Notes: generated by a model not told the origin, from the letters alone. Counted from the first letter of the stretch, positions 46,066 through 57,375 are shown. The stretch: DNA of 64,000 nucleotides from Isochrysis galbana (GCA_018136815.1 CM030931.1:1405398-1469397), one strand, 5' to 3'. Made by a program: numbers and translations.

Positions 46066-46084
46066 TAGTGGGTTGTCAGGGCAA
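46066..46084. repeat. Target duplication, right, of retroposon copy A
   Basis: Second copy of tagtgggttgtcagggcaa. Confidence 0.85.
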
Positions 46085-46211
46085 ACCTGGGCACCCCAAG
46101 CGGGGAGATGACAGGGGAGACCCTCGGCCCTCGGGGGGAGGGAGCGAACCTTGGGGAAGATCGGCGAGGCTTCAACCGTTGCTCAGAAGGCGGCAAAGGA
46201 GGCAGACATAT

Positions 46212-46268
46212 TCCGTTGTCTTCCCCCCCCCCCCCCGAAGACAACCCGGTAGTCTTTATTTAAGACTA
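46212..46268. other. Two adjacent perfect hairpins
   Basis: gttgtcttc, a C-run, then gaagacaac (9-bp stem), followed directly by gtagtctt-tattt-aagactac (8-bp stem, 5-nt loop). Function unknown. It lies about 0.9 kb downstream of the permease gene's stop, too far for an obvious 3'-end role. Confidence 0.5.
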
Positions 46269-47129
46269 CGGGTTTGCGCAACCGTTAACCGAGCGAGCCA
46301 CTAGGCACTAGGGACAGGTACACCCCGCTACCTCCACAATCCGAGCCCCTTAAGTAGTGCACATGGGACATGAGGAGGAGCCGCAAGGCAGGTTGGGGGG
46401 GTGGGGGGGAGGGTAAGATACGAGATAAGGATAGAGGCGTGGCCCACAGTGTCGAGTCCCGAATGCCTTCGATGCGAGAATTTAAGAGTTTTTTAAGCAT
46501 ACGATTGGGTTCGACAAACCAAGGACAAATCATCATGATCAAGATGGATGCAGTAACGGTAATACGGTAATGTGGTGTTTTTCAGCAGCCGGCAAGGATT
46601 ACAGGTGCATAACGTGTAGACTTGCTTGGGGCGGGTGATCCGTGATTCGTAACACCTATCAAAAGTACAGGGCGAGATTTCGACAAGCCCTCGCACTTGC
46701 GAAGCGCAACAAATTGGTGCACAAGAGCAAGAGACGACGACAGTCAGTCGCACAAACCGAATGAACAATGAGCGATCAGAGATGACCTTTATGTGCTCGT
46801 GAACGAATACTCCTCACCGTGGATCGTCGGTCTCATCGCGGTAAGCACCTCGAACCGGAAGCGCAGAAACACATCGTGGAGGAAGACACACCATGGGTTG
46901 AGCTAGCTGCGGGCTCACGCAAGTACCCCTGCCCGCCGCGTAGCTGCCGCAGGTGAGCTCAACACGTTCTCATCGATGGAGCGATAGTCCAGGATCGTAA
47001 CATGACCGCTGTCGCTATGCCTCAGCTCTATGCTTTCGCACTTGGATGCACACCTCACAGCGAGACGGCAGGCTCTCGCCACCCTCAGCTAGGCCAATGC
47101 ACACGCGGGAGTACACAACGCTACACGTC
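46269..47129. other. Intergenic, downstream of the permease gene
   Basis: No gene, repeat or RNA recognised; ORFs here are short and unsupported. Confidence 0.4.
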
Positions 47130-49388
47130 CTAATTGACCACGTTACCGGCATCCTCCGCCACGTATTTCACCGGAAGCTTCTGCTTCTCCAGCATCTTGT
47201 TGTGCATTTCAGACACGCCGTTGTCCATGATCGCTGGGAGCTTGCCGGTGAACTTTTGGTACGCAGCGTGGGCGACACAAAAGAGCGCAAGGGCACCATA
47301 CGCAATTGAGAAACGCCAGCCTTCGTTGAACCGGCGGATGTTATCATTGTTGATGCGGTAGCCCCACGAGGGGTCCGGTGGGATGTCGCCACCGAATGCG
47401 TTCTTCTTGGGCAAGACGTACGTGGAGAGCATAACCTCGCCAAGGTCGGTCGAGTAGTGGTCTCCACCCGTGTTCGCGTTCATCTCCGTGCCGTCGACAA
47501 ATAGGTAGTTGTTACCGTGCATAAGGCCGAAGAGCGAGAAGAAGCACGCAATGAGGCAGAAGACGGCACAACGCCCGAATCGGCTGTCAATGAGGTCGCA
47601 AAGTATGGCCGTCACAATGAGCGAGCACATAATGCCACCGGCAGGGGCCATGTTTGAGGCGCCCCGCATGCGGCCAAGGGAGCGCGTAGCCATGCCGACA
47701 GAAATATTGAATTGATCAAAGTAGAGCATATCGGCGACGACGAACATGATGCCGATCATGATGCACGGATAGTGGCGCGAAGCGCAGGCCTCCAGCGACT
47801 GTTGGACGATCATGAGGCCGACGGCGATAAGGATGACACCGATCGAGACGGGATCGATGATGTAGAAGAACAAGCCAGTTAGGCCTGACATCATGAGGAC
47901 AAAGTAAACAATGCCATTCATGAGCGAGTAGGCCGAAGTCGCACCGGTCAGTTTGTGGCGACGGTGGCCAATGTACACGGTCGTCGGCAGGACAGAGCCG
48001 CAGAGGGCTCCAAACATGGTGCCGCAGCCATCGGCGAGCATGGCCTCATTCACGTTGTAGTGGTCGCCTGAGAGGGCAGCGGCCTCAACATTCTCAATGG
48101 TCTCCAAGAAGGACGCGAGGGCAATCGGGAACTGGATCGCGACGGCTCGAGAGGTGAGCTCATCGAAGCCCTTGAGAACGACGAAAGGCGAGAAGTGGTT
48201 CTTGCCAACGTACGATTCCGCGGCAATACGGACCATCTCGGCCATCTTGTCGCGCTCATTGAGGTCGCCAGTTGCTCCGGCACGGCCTTCCGTGTCCCAA
48301 CGGGCGAGCCCGGCCCACCACAGGACGGTACCAGCGACGAAGATCAGGACGGCGGCCGGAATCTTGTTGGAGTATATTCCCTTGCCACCATTGGCGAAGA
48401 AGCCAGTGAAGCAAAGGGCGAGCGGGATGTAGCCGATCAGAGGCTCGCGCATCACGTCGATCAGAGGCGAGAAGCCAAGCCAAACAAAGCCGACCCCGCA
48501 AATGGGAGCAAAAAGGGCAGCGCGTGGGACATTCTTTCGCACAATATTGCCGATGAGAATGCCAGAAACCTCGAAGATACCGCCGATGAAGTTCGCCGCG
48601 CAGGCGCCACTCATTGCCTTCCACGCGAACTCGTCGGGAGTAAGGCGGTCTTCCTCTGCCTGAAACTTTGGCGAGTACTTGAAGCAAATAGGCAGCATTA
48701 CCATGAAAACGGTCAGGAACCCAGCGGGGGTGTTTACGCCATACGGCAGCGCGGTGACGTCGAGGCGATTTTCGAGCTTGGCTACCTTGGCCGCCATCAT
48801 AGCATACCAGATGTTGCCGAAGAGGAGTGCCATCCCCACACCAGGGCAGACAATTTGAAATATCATGTTGGCGAACGCCGAGAAATCTGTATGGGGATGT
48901 GGGACACGCACTGCTGAGCTGAGACATTGCGGGGACGTCGGTAAAAAGGGGTTATGTTCCAGAGAAGTAGGGAGTGGTCATTGCGGGGATCAAACGCACA
49001 GTCAGCGAACGCGAAGTCGAATTCGCAGGCAATCAGTGGTGCCCCGAGCATGGCTGCAACGGAAGGGGAGGAAGGGTATATGAGCGGTGCAAAGCCTTCT
49101 TGGCGGCCAGAGCGAGGTTGAAGGCGGTCCGCATGGTGCGTAGCGCGCTTGAGCTATGGCCCGCACCCGCAAGGATGCCTAGAAGCGAGGAGAAATTGTC
49201 GAAGAAGAGCATGAAGAGCGAGTTGACCTGCAGACATTGGGAGTTGTGTTTCGGCAACCAGAACGGCAGCAGCTGCAGGCCGGGGGACGGGGGGAACTGG
49301 AGCGTACATCGCCGGTTGTGAACTGTTTGAGGTAGTCCAAGCTAGGCGAGATGCAGAACTTGGGCTCGCCCCATGCTTTGGTCAGCAT
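47130..49388 (-). CDS. NCS2-family nucleobase (xanthine/uracil/purine) permease
   Basis: Three exons (49308-49388, 49167-49227 and 47130-48886) with in-frame GT-AG introns of 80 and 280 nt give about 632 aa. Many hydrophobic segments fill residues about 30-560. Family blocks: RLDVTALPYGVNTPAG near the start, then a FLETIENVEAAALSGDHYNV segment, LADGCGTMFGALCGS and PTTVYIGH followed by TGATSAYSLMNG, the conserved core of NCS2 transporters. These move purines or pyrimidines into the cell with a cation; the substrate cannot be told here. The long C-terminal part after the last membrane segments is hydrophilic. The ATG at 49388 starts exon 1 (MLTKAWGEPKF). An intergenic region skewed purine-rich near the start precedes it. 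Confidence 0.85.
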
Positions 49389-50732
49389 GTCAGGAGTCCC
49401 TTCGCCTGTGCAGACAGGGGGGCGAGCGTGGGTCGGAGAGAGAGAGCTCAGGTGGGCGGTAGGTGTTGAGGCGGAAGCTCGTGTCGCCGCGCCACAAAGA
49501 GCTGCCCTCACTCGTCGCCTCGCGCCTCTAGCCTCCCGCCCTCGCTCCGAGGGAGCAGGTCCCCCCCCTCTCACCTTGGCCCTTCCGCTTCCCCTCTCGC
49601 GCTCTCTTGCGCACGCAGCCTGGAACAGCCTCTCCCCCCCCCCCAGTCCTCTCCTTTCCCTCAGGAAATGGTCTTACATCTCTGCCTCCAGTGGACGACC
49701 TCTGCACAAGCTTCACGGACCCACTTGCGCGCTCTCTCTCTCTCTCTCTCTCATTCGCGCGCGCGCGCCCTCCTCCCCCCGTCTCTGTCCCCCCCCCCCA
49801 CAGCGACCTCCTCTCCCCCCCCCCCCCCGCCCCGCCGCCGCCGCCCCCCCCCCCGCCGTCCCATCACCGGTCCCGCCCCCCCCCCCTCTCCTCCTCTTCC
49901 CCCGCCGCCTTACTTCCTACACACTCGATGGTTCTGCCCTTTGGAGAGCTTCCTCCCCCCCCCTCCCTCAGCCCCCCCCTCCCTCGCGCACCCCGTTGAA
50001 TGGTGCAGCGCGCGCGCGGGGGGAGAGGGGGGAGAGGGGGAAAGGGGGGGGGGGGGGGGGGACGACGGGCGGTCGCCGCCCGTCCACTCCTCCTGTCCCC
50101 CCCCCCCCCCTCTCCCACCCGCGCCCCGCCGCCAAGTCTAGCGGGGGGGTCCTCAGGGACGCAGCGAGCACGGCCCCCCGCAACGCTTTGAGGCGCCCCC
50201 ATCCCTCGGGGAAGACGCCGCGAGCTGCGAGGAGCAGGCGTCGCGCCGCAATTGAGCCATCGTCCGGATGTTCCCCCCCCCCTCCCCCAAAGTACCCCCC
50301 GTCCGCGCGAAAATGAATTCCGCAATCATCATCGATAGCTTTAGACCCCGACCACTCCTCCTGTGGTCCGAATGAGATTTGAGATTTGTAGTATATTGTG
50401 TACGTAGCTCCGGTGGTTCTTAACCCTCGTACATGCCTAGTCCTGGAGGACGCTAATCGCGTCTCGAGTATATACGGCTATATTTGGAGCCCCTAGGGGT
50501 CTTTGGCGGCCCATGGGGGCCCTTTGAGACACATATGGGCCCCCTTGCGGGCTTGGGTAGAAGTACCAAGAATCAGGAATAAATTCGTCAATAATGCTTG
50601 GTTTTAGAAGCGCGGGAGAACGTTGCCACGAAAGCGCGGGCGGGAGCGTTCTCTCGCGCGAAAGCCGCTCGCTGTGGGGCCCACCCCCCTCCCCTTGCTT
50701 CCCCCCCCGCCTCCTACCTAGCGATAGCGAGC
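49389..50732. other. Low-complexity intergenic between divergent genes
   Basis: Near the permease start the plus strand is purine-rich (49418-49450). From about 49550 to 50290 it is extremely C-rich with C-runs and one G17 run near 50044, so it is pyrimidine-rich toward the plus-strand gene that follows. The Pro-rich ORFs here (for example 49351-50316) are compositional. Confidence 0.4.
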
Positions 50733-51343
50733 ATGGCGGACGCCTCATGCTGCCGCACGCAGACGCAGCCCTCTTTGCCCGCGCCTCTCCCCCCTGACTC
50801 GCAGCTCGGGCGAGACCTGACACCCTCCGAGGTCAAGGTTGAGAAGGTGAGTAAGGTGCGTGGGAAGACGTGCGTGAAGTATGTCACGATGTACCAGCCG
50901 CCCAATCTGCAGCCCAAGCTATTCGATAGGAGTGTGGAGGTGATGCAGGGCCCAAGGCATTCTCGTCGCCCGAGCGCCGTCGCGAGGAAGGCGGGCAAGC
51001 GCAACGTCACGGAGGTTTCGTGGGCCGACGAGTACGACCAACCGGAGGAGGGGTGGAGTGACGAAGAATTGATGCCAACCGAGACCACGCCCGAGGACTA
51101 TCGTTGGGCGGCTGGCCCCATCGACCGCGAGCTGCCGCTGCCGCCTTTTCGTGGCCCCTCTCCAGGTCCGACCGACGTAGCTCTCAACAAGAATTCGACC
51201 CCCCTAGACATCATGCAGCACCTCGTGCCGCACGAGTTCAAGCTGCGTTGGTGCTCATACACCAAGCAGCACGCTCGGGCCTGGCGCGCTGAGCGGCCCA
51301 ATTGGAAGAAGGACACCGTGGAGCGCTCGATGTTGCGAATGCA
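50733..51343 (+). pseudogene. PiggyBac-like transposase N-terminal part, interrupted
   Basis: Open frame from the ATG at 50733 (MADASCCRTQTQ...). A basic and acidic N-terminal region is followed by LPPFRGPSPGPTDVALNK and STPLDIMQHLVPHEFKLRW, resembling the entry to the piggyBac-type DDE domain (F.G..PGP, then a helical segment). The frame is cut at 51343 by retroposon copy C. Past the right-hand target duplication (52287 on) it resumes for about 20 codons and then stops, with no catalytic Asp motifs. It is therefore a truncated element remnant, or a host gene with a piggyBac-derived domain that has been disrupted. Family call is moderate. Confidence 0.5.
51327..51343. repeat. Target duplication, left, of retroposon copy C
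   Basis: tcgatgttgcgaatgca, perfectly repeated at 52270-52286. Confidence 0.85.
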
Positions 51344-52269
51344 ACCTACTTTTATAAGTGGGGGTCAATGGGGGCCTCGCGCCCCCCTCTCTCCATCGCG
51401 GACACCCCCCGGGGTGGGCCCGTACAATCAACCCCAGCCCCTGCCCTTTGGCAGGGGCTGGGCAATCAACACTCTGGCCCAGACCCCTAGTGGGCGCGGG
51501 CCGAGACTCGCACTCCCACGCCCAGCATGGGCCTGCCCTCGAGCTGACTCCCCCCCTCCCCTGGTCGCCAGGCATACAGAGGCCACTGGGAGGCTCCAAT
51601 GGCCAGCGTGGCAAGCGTGGGAGAGGCAGGGGGGGCCAGGGGCTGAGCCCCAGCCTCCACTGCCCCCTGAGCTGCCCTTGCTGGCCCTCTGGGAGCCCCC
51701 AAAGGCCCTCTGAGAGCAGGCCGTGGCGCGCCGCATGGCGACGCGCCGCAGGGAGAGGGGCGGAGGAGAATGGAGAGAGGGAGAGGGGGGAATTTGCGCC
51801 CCCCCCGATGGAGTGCGGTAAGAAACGGGCCCCGTTTGCGTTAGCAAACGGGCGAAGGGGGGCGGCTGGCGACAGGAGGGGCGAGAAGAAGGGAGTGGCT
51901 CAAGACGTCCCTGTGGCAGGTATCGGGGGGCGCAGTCATTTATTTCTTCGAGGACTGCTCGCGGCGCGAGCTGTAGAGGCCGTTCTGCTTCACGACGAGA
52001 GGTCCCTCCCCCCCCCCCCGGTGTTTTTCCCCGGAGAGTCGGCCGGCGTCGACCGGTCCGCCTCAATGGGTTTTCCCTCATTGTAACTTGTGGGGAGTTA
52101 TAATGGGAGCCGGGGGTTTGCGAGGGGGGAGATTTGAAGGGATGCATATGTGTATGTGTCTGTGCCATCACTTCAAGGCGTGCGGGCAAGTGCGCTGAGG
52201 GGTGTCGTGATAGTACCGGGCTAGTGGGAGTAGTGGTACTAACGCTCAGTTGTTTTATTATTATTATTA
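51344..52269 (+). mobile_element. Retroposon family R4, copy C (926 bp, diverged)
   Basis: Starts acctacttttataagtggg and ends in a tta-repeat tail (ttttattattattatta). Flanked by a perfect 17-bp target duplication. Its middle is homologous to copies A and B (shared blocks gagaggcagg.ggggccaggg, ctgccccc..agctgc and cgccgcaggga.gag). It lies inside the piggyBac-like frame, so it inserted after that gene. Confidence 0.75.
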
Positions 52270-52286
52270 TCGATGTTGCGAATGCA
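52270..52286. repeat. Target duplication, right, of retroposon copy C
   Basis: Second copy of tcgatgttgcgaatgca. Confidence 0.85.
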
Positions 52287-52483
52287 GATTGTCCTCCGCC
52301 CGCGTCACTTCGATTTGTGGAGAAAATCTGCTTTTTTGTGTATTGAGCGTCCCTCGTGAATGAACGTTTCGGGTAGGTGTTCGAGATATGCCGAGCATTC
52401 TTCTTTGCTATACGGCGTCGTAAAGGCGCCGTCTTTGTCTTTGGGGGCATACCGAAAGAAAGGGGGGGGAGGGAGAAAGAAGG

Positions 52484-53406
52484 CCAAGGCTAGGAATCGC
52501 GATTAATAGGGTAGTTTTCAAAACTGCTGATTAGTAGTTTCAAAACTGCCGATGATTAATCGGAGGGGTTTTGAAACTGCCTATTAACTGCTTATTAACT
52601 GGTTGCCATCGGAGTTTTAAAACCCCTGATTAATAGGGTGATTAACATCCTATTAATCGATTGTACGTACGTACTTGTACTTGTAGTCTACCATAGTCCT
52701 CTGGGCCTCGTGCCCTTCGCCGTCAAGCCTCGCAACCTCATCAACAACCTCGCCCCTTTCATGACTTCATGTATCACCTCTTATAGCCTCCGCTCCCCGT
52801 AGAACTAGTTAGTAGAACAGTGAACAGTATAGAATGTATGCCTTGTTTATGTACTGAATAGAGTACGAGCAGAAGAACAAATACATCTCATTTTGTCATT
52901 TCTAGCTGTATATATGAATACATGAATATAGGAAAAGCGGGCCGCAGTAGGCGGCACGAAAAGATAGGCGGCAAGCGTTCTGGACGGGGAGGGGAGAGAG
53001 GAGGGGAGACCCCCGCGGGGAGGGGGAGGGAGGGGAGACGAACCTAACGGGCGATGCAGGGAGGGGGCGTCGGAGCGTGACAACAGAGAGGGAGTAGTCA
53101 CGCGGAGAATCCTAATGGCGGGAGAAAACGCAATGCGGGGATGCGGGGAGGGGGCATCGAGGCGTGGCGACGGGGAGGGAGCCACGCGGGAAGACCTAAC
53201 GGCGGGGGAAATGTACAAAGGGAAATGAGCAACCCCCTTTACCCGCAACACACTGAATGGGCGCTCAAAACTCGGTGATTAACTAGTTAACTAGGGTTAG
53301 AGTTTCCAGAAACTCGATGATTAATCAAAGGGGGTTTTGAAACTGCCGATTAATAGTGATTAATATAGTTAACTGGTTAACTGGTTTAACTGATTCCTAG
53401 CCTTGG
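52484..53406. mobile_element. Non-autonomous terminal-inverted-repeat DNA element (923 bp)
   Basis: Perfect 15-bp terminal inverted repeats, ccaaggctaggaatc (52484-52498) and gattcctagccttgg (53392-53406), flanked by agaagg on both sides (8 bp, agaaggcc, if the boundary is shifted by two). Subterminal motifs gattaat and ttttgaaactgcc recur near both ends. The interior shares the gggcgtcggagcgtgacaac region with repeat R3, next to which a hAT motif lies. An 8-bp duplication would suit hAT. It encodes no protein. Confidence 0.7.
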
Positions 53407-54022
53407 AGAAGGCCGCTGAGATGGGCCTTCAGCCGAAACGGCTCTTCGGGGGATCCCGGCAGGCGAGAGGGGGATGCCGGCCCTCTCGGGCGCGGGGACG
53501 GACTCCCTCTACCCGCAACACCTATAGTCGTGCCCGGGGGGTGCGTGCCCGTAGCCCGTAGCTAGTAGCTATATGCATATGCATATATGCTGGTGGTTGG
53601 GGGGTTTTCTCTTGCCCGTTCCTATTTTCAGTCTGCCTAGTCCAAAATGCAGCTCCTGTATGCCCCCTGGCCCTAACGCCAGCACAAAAATCCAATTTAG
53701 GCATACACTAGGGTTGAGGCCCCAGTCCCGGCATATCCCGGCAGAGTGATTTGCAGCACAACAATAACAACCAATAATGTAACATGAACGTGTGACGTGT
53801 TGGTGGAGGTGGGGTGTTAGTGGTGAACCTGCAATCGAATGTAGACAGCCGGCAGTCATCCGCAGTATCTTGCATGGTAGAGAAGAATACTACACAAAAA
53901 GGCATCATATTCGCAACAGAGAGCATACAAAAGGGGTAGGTGGGTCTGCGCAAAGCGAGGGGACAAGATCCAGAGGCCATGGGATTGAGACTCGACACAC
54001 TTCTCGCAATATCTGGGTGTGG
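53407..54022. other. Intergenic
   Basis: No gene recognised. Contains a tatgcatatgcatatatgc palindromic patch near 53572. The string tacccgcaaca recurs at about 53237, 53512 and 56217, possibly an element edge. Confidence 0.35.
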
Positions 54023-54568
54023 CTAAGGATCGCCTACTCTTGGAGGAATGTTGACAACTCCTACCTCCCCAAACGCCTGTCTCGCAGCGGCCGCATCACT
54101 TCTAGGCCGTCTGCGCTCCTTTCTTCCCCATGTCCAGAATTGTTCGTCTTCATCCTTCTTGGCCCAGCTCCATTTTGCGACGGATCGCGCCTTGACGACG
54201 TCTCCCTCGTCCATGGCTATGAACGTTGTCCACCATTTCCAATAAATGCGCTGGAATGGCGTCAAGATGGTTTCTTTCTCGCCCCAGTCACTCAACAGGA
54301 TGAGTGGTGTGATTCCGGCTGTGACGAGCACAGAGATAGCCCGGAATCTACCAAGCGTCCTCCTTGACCACATAGGCTTCCCGTCGGCTGCCCACTGGTC
54401 AAGATAAGCCCGTCCATTGTCGAACTCCCACGTCTGCAGCTTTGGCCGCACCGTTGAGTCGTGTCCTTCCTTGACCATATCGCCTCTCTCGCCGCCGCCG
54501 AGCGCCGGCGCGGCCAAGGCTCGCTGAGCAAATCTACGTCTCACCTCTTTACTGTCGGAGAGAAGCAT
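54023..54568 (-). CDS. Hypothetical single-pass membrane protein
   Basis: 181 aa from the ATG at 54568 (MLLSDSKEVRRRF). A basic, hydroxylated N-terminus is followed by WEFDNGRAYLDQW, one clear hydrophobic segment (about residues 75-95, AISVLVTAGITPLILLS), then an aromatic stretch (FQRIYWKWWTTFIAM) and a basic C-terminus ending VGVVNIPPRVGDP. Composition is gene-like, unlike the flanking homopolymer DNA. No family is recognised; an organelle inner-membrane subunit is one possibility. Upstream lie a C-run and hydrophilic ORF extensions that look non-coding. Confidence 0.5.
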   Translation of the reverse strand: MLLSDSKEVRRRFAQRALAAPALGGGERGDMVKEGHDSTVRPKLQTWEFDNGRAYLDQWAADGKPMWSRRTLGRFRAISVLVTAGITPLILLSDWGEKETILTPFQRIYWKWWTTFIAMDEGDVVKARSVAKWSWAKKDEDEQFWTWGRKERRRPRSDAAAARQAFGEVGVVNIPPRVGDP

Positions 54569-55365
54569 CGAAATCGATGCCGCGTGTGGTAAGAAGTAGG
54601 TGTGCGTGTAAGATGAATACTGGCACGAACACAGAGAAAGGAAGAGGCGAAATGAATCCCCCCCCCCCCCCCCCGGGCGCGCAGTTCGCCGCGGTTCGCG
54701 GGCGCGCCTCCCCCCCTCCGCCACCCACCACGCCACCGCCAAGCAGTCCACGCCCACGCCACCACCAAGTAACCCACCCACGTAGTACCTCTTCAGCCCC
54801 GGCCCGGTGACGAATTGGGATGGACCATGGACCATGGGCCATGGGGCCTGAGGGCAATGAGGAAGGAGGCATGCCTGCGGCAGGCGCGGCTGAGGGCTGA
54901 GGGCTGAGGGAACGACGTCGGATACGCTGACGGGCTGAACCGCCCGTCAGCCGTCAGCAGAGGAAGGCGGGCAGGCGGGCTTGGGCGAGGGCGAGGACGG
55001 CGGCGAAAGCGACATCGAGCGAGCGGCGAGAGGCGGGGGCGAGTGAGAGGAAGGAGGGCTGTGCGGCTGTGTTGGCAGGGGCTGGCGAGGAGAGGCGAGT
55101 TTATAGGGTATGAGTGTTAGACGAGAGCGAGAACGACGAGCAGGGTGTATGGGTTCACGTTTACCCGGTGTTGCCCCACTTTGCGTTAACACCTCCATTG
55201 GCTAGGTGTGGCACATGCGTTAACACCCAATCTTGATTAATATCCCATCTAGGGATCGTTTGAAAAGATTAGGCTCGGCGACACATCGCTTGAAACCGAG
55301 AGAGACGAGAGACGAGATGGTCGGCATTCGACTTCATGAATAGGTGACCGGCTTGCTTGGTGGGG
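54569..55365. other. Intergenic
   Basis: Starts with a C14 run at about 54660 and a GC-rich stretch. No gene recognised. The ORF 54947-55198 on the minus strand is Pro/Ser-rich without support. Confidence 0.35.
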
Positions 55366-55565
55366 GGGTTCCTCTGTTCCCCCTCCGGAGGTCCGGTCGG
55401 CGTTTTCTGCGCGCGGGGGGGCGCGCGGCGCGCGGGGCGCGGGGGGGGGGGTTCCCGCCCTCCTCCCTCCGGAGTGCCTGTCGGCGTATTCTGCGCGCGG
55501 GGGGGAATTCTTGTTCCCCCTACGGAGGTCCGGTCGGCGTGTTTTCCGCGCGGGGGGGGGGGGGA
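55366..55565. repeat. Three degenerate tandem units with G-runs
   Basis: Three units each carry ccgga/cgga, g.c.gtcggcgt, ttctgcgcgcggggggg (third: ttttccgcgcgggggggg). They give repeated peptide patterns in several frames on both strands, so the ORFs are not evidence of a gene. Confidence 0.5.
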
Positions 55566-55611
55566 TCTTGGACCTTTCGCCTGCGCCCTCTGCCTCTGCG
55601 AGCCCGTCTCC

Positions 55612-56215
55612 CATGGTGGGTGTGGCTGTGCTGAGTGATGGGGGGCTGTGGCTGCTGTGTGTGCTGGTGTGGAGGGGCTGTATGTGGTAGTAACATGTGA
55701 GGTATGAACGGAGGGAAGCACAGGGGATGGGATGATACGGACGGGGGAGGCACGCGCGGACGAGGGCGAGACCGAGGGTTCGGTCTCGGACGGCATGAGG
55801 ACGAGCGAGACGAGAGCGGAGGACACAGGAAGGCGAGAGGGGCACGAGAGCGGTCGAGCGGTGGCGCTGATCGCGGGACGAAGAACAAGGGAGAGGACAC
55901 TCATGGGGAAAAGTAAACACCGGGGAGGGAAAAGACGCGGGAAAGGAGAGGGATGAAACGGGGCCGGAGACTCAAGGAGACACTCGAGGAGAGAACGGGG
56001 GGAGGAGAGAGAGCGGGGGCGGACCCAGTGGGCCGGCGCGGGGAAGGGGGCGTCGGAGCGTGACAACAAACAAAGGGGGGGCGCGGGGGAACCCGATGGC
56101 GGGAAAGGGGACGCAATGCAAAGAGGGGGCACCGGGGCGAGGCGGCGGGGAGGGGGTCGCGCCAAGGGGACCTAATGAACGGGGACGCACGAGGGGGAGA
56201 AAAGGGCAACCCCCC
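55612..56215 (+). repeat. Dispersed repeat R3, copy 2
   Basis: Direct-orientation copy of 44038-44575, extending further to ctacccgcaaca. It lacks the adjacent hAT motif seen at copy 1. Confidence 0.7.
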
Positions 56216-56613
56216 CTACCCGCAACAGTGGGGGGTGCAGCAGAGGTGGCAGCTATGTATGCAGTTTGACGAAACAGTGAGGAAGGAGGCGCAGGCAATC
56301 GTTCCCCAGGCCCCAGGGGGAAGAGATTTTCCCCATTGCAGCAATGGGGGCTTCCTTGCTCGAGCTGCCCGACTGTGCAACGCTGTTGCGCCTGGTAGCA
56401 ACCTCGCAGCCCGGTGCCTTCCGGGGAGATTCGACGCGCCTCGTAGTGGATGATGTATGATGTGACGATTCGACACGGGTGACGACCTCGAGCGTCCCGA
56501 CGCCTCGAGGGCTCTAAGAATAGAGAGGGATGGATTTTGGAGTCATTCGATGTGGATTTGTTGTTTTGCCACCCTTGTGAACTATCGAGTGCGGGCGGTT
56601 CTGGCTGTGGCTG

Positions 56614-56919
56614 TCACTGACACTGAAGTTGTTGAGTGATTTGGCCATATGGCATATCATATGGTCCAGGTCCCACCATTTGGCGGGAGGAGCGTGTGGC
56701 GCGGTCGGCGGCCGCTGAGTCGAAGAAAAGATTTTTAACGAATTTGTCGAGTTTATTCGTTGTGGTGTTGTACCCTTGAGCGGCGTCGTCGAGCGCGCTA
56801 TGGTTGTAGAAGTTGGGGTGGTCTCTCGGCGGGGGTACCATGTAGAAATTGTAGTCTTGTGACTTGTGAGAGGTCTTGTTGTGGCTAGCATCCCTAGCCA
56901 CATACACCGGACGAGCCAT
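56614..56919 (-). CDS. Small hypothetical protein
   Basis: 101 aa from the ATG at 56919 (MARPVYVARDASHNK). Rich in Asn, Tyr, Asp and Pro (PPPRDHPNFYNHSALDDAA), with a helical middle and a C-terminus ending in Gln. No signal peptide, membrane segment or known domain. The codon pattern and balanced composition look coding compared with surrounding low-complexity DNA, and the frame is open further upstream without clear sense. Could also be the last exon of a larger gene or part of a mobile element. Confidence 0.4.
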   Translation of the reverse strand: MARPVYVARDASHNKTSHKSQDYNFYMVPPPRDHPNFYNHSALDDAAQGYNTTTNKLDKFVKNLFFDSAAADRATRSSRQMVGPGPYDMPYGQITQQLQCQ

Positions 56920-57375
56920 GCACCAACCGCGCACACCCCCATCGCGGGGTAGGGGCTCCGTTGCCGATAAGGCACGGTCCCTCAGCAATAGGATTAAACT
57001 AGGACAACAAGAAAACTCTGACAACAATGGAATGGGGTCCGCACCGAGCACCATGTCCATATCGGTGGGTGCCGCCCCAGCAGCTAGTGGCAGTAGCGAC
57101 GCCTGCCCTTGGCAATCACAATCACACCACGGCGCGGTAAAGTACTCAACTTCGCACCGCGACCGGGCGCGCTGCGAGGCCGTTCTCGTCACTCCACATG
57201 GAGTGGGACCAGAGATCGTGTTGGTGCATGCAGGTGTGGGGCTCTAATACGTACCCTAGAGTAGAGTAGCTGCCCTTCTAAATGAAGGTTCAGAGAAAAA
57301 TCGCAGAAGCTTCCATGGTACAAGATATCCGCGTGGGAAGTCTGTGTTGTTTGCTTCTCCTAGTTTCCCTGCCCG

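Noticed and set aside
46508-46530. gggttcgacaaacc resembling a tRNA T-arm
   Set aside because: No acceptor or anticodon stems can be formed around it.
49351-50316. 321-codon Pro/Ser/Arg-rich plus-strand ORF
   Set aside because: It lies in C-run DNA, with overlapping ORFs in all frames, and has no recognisable domain.
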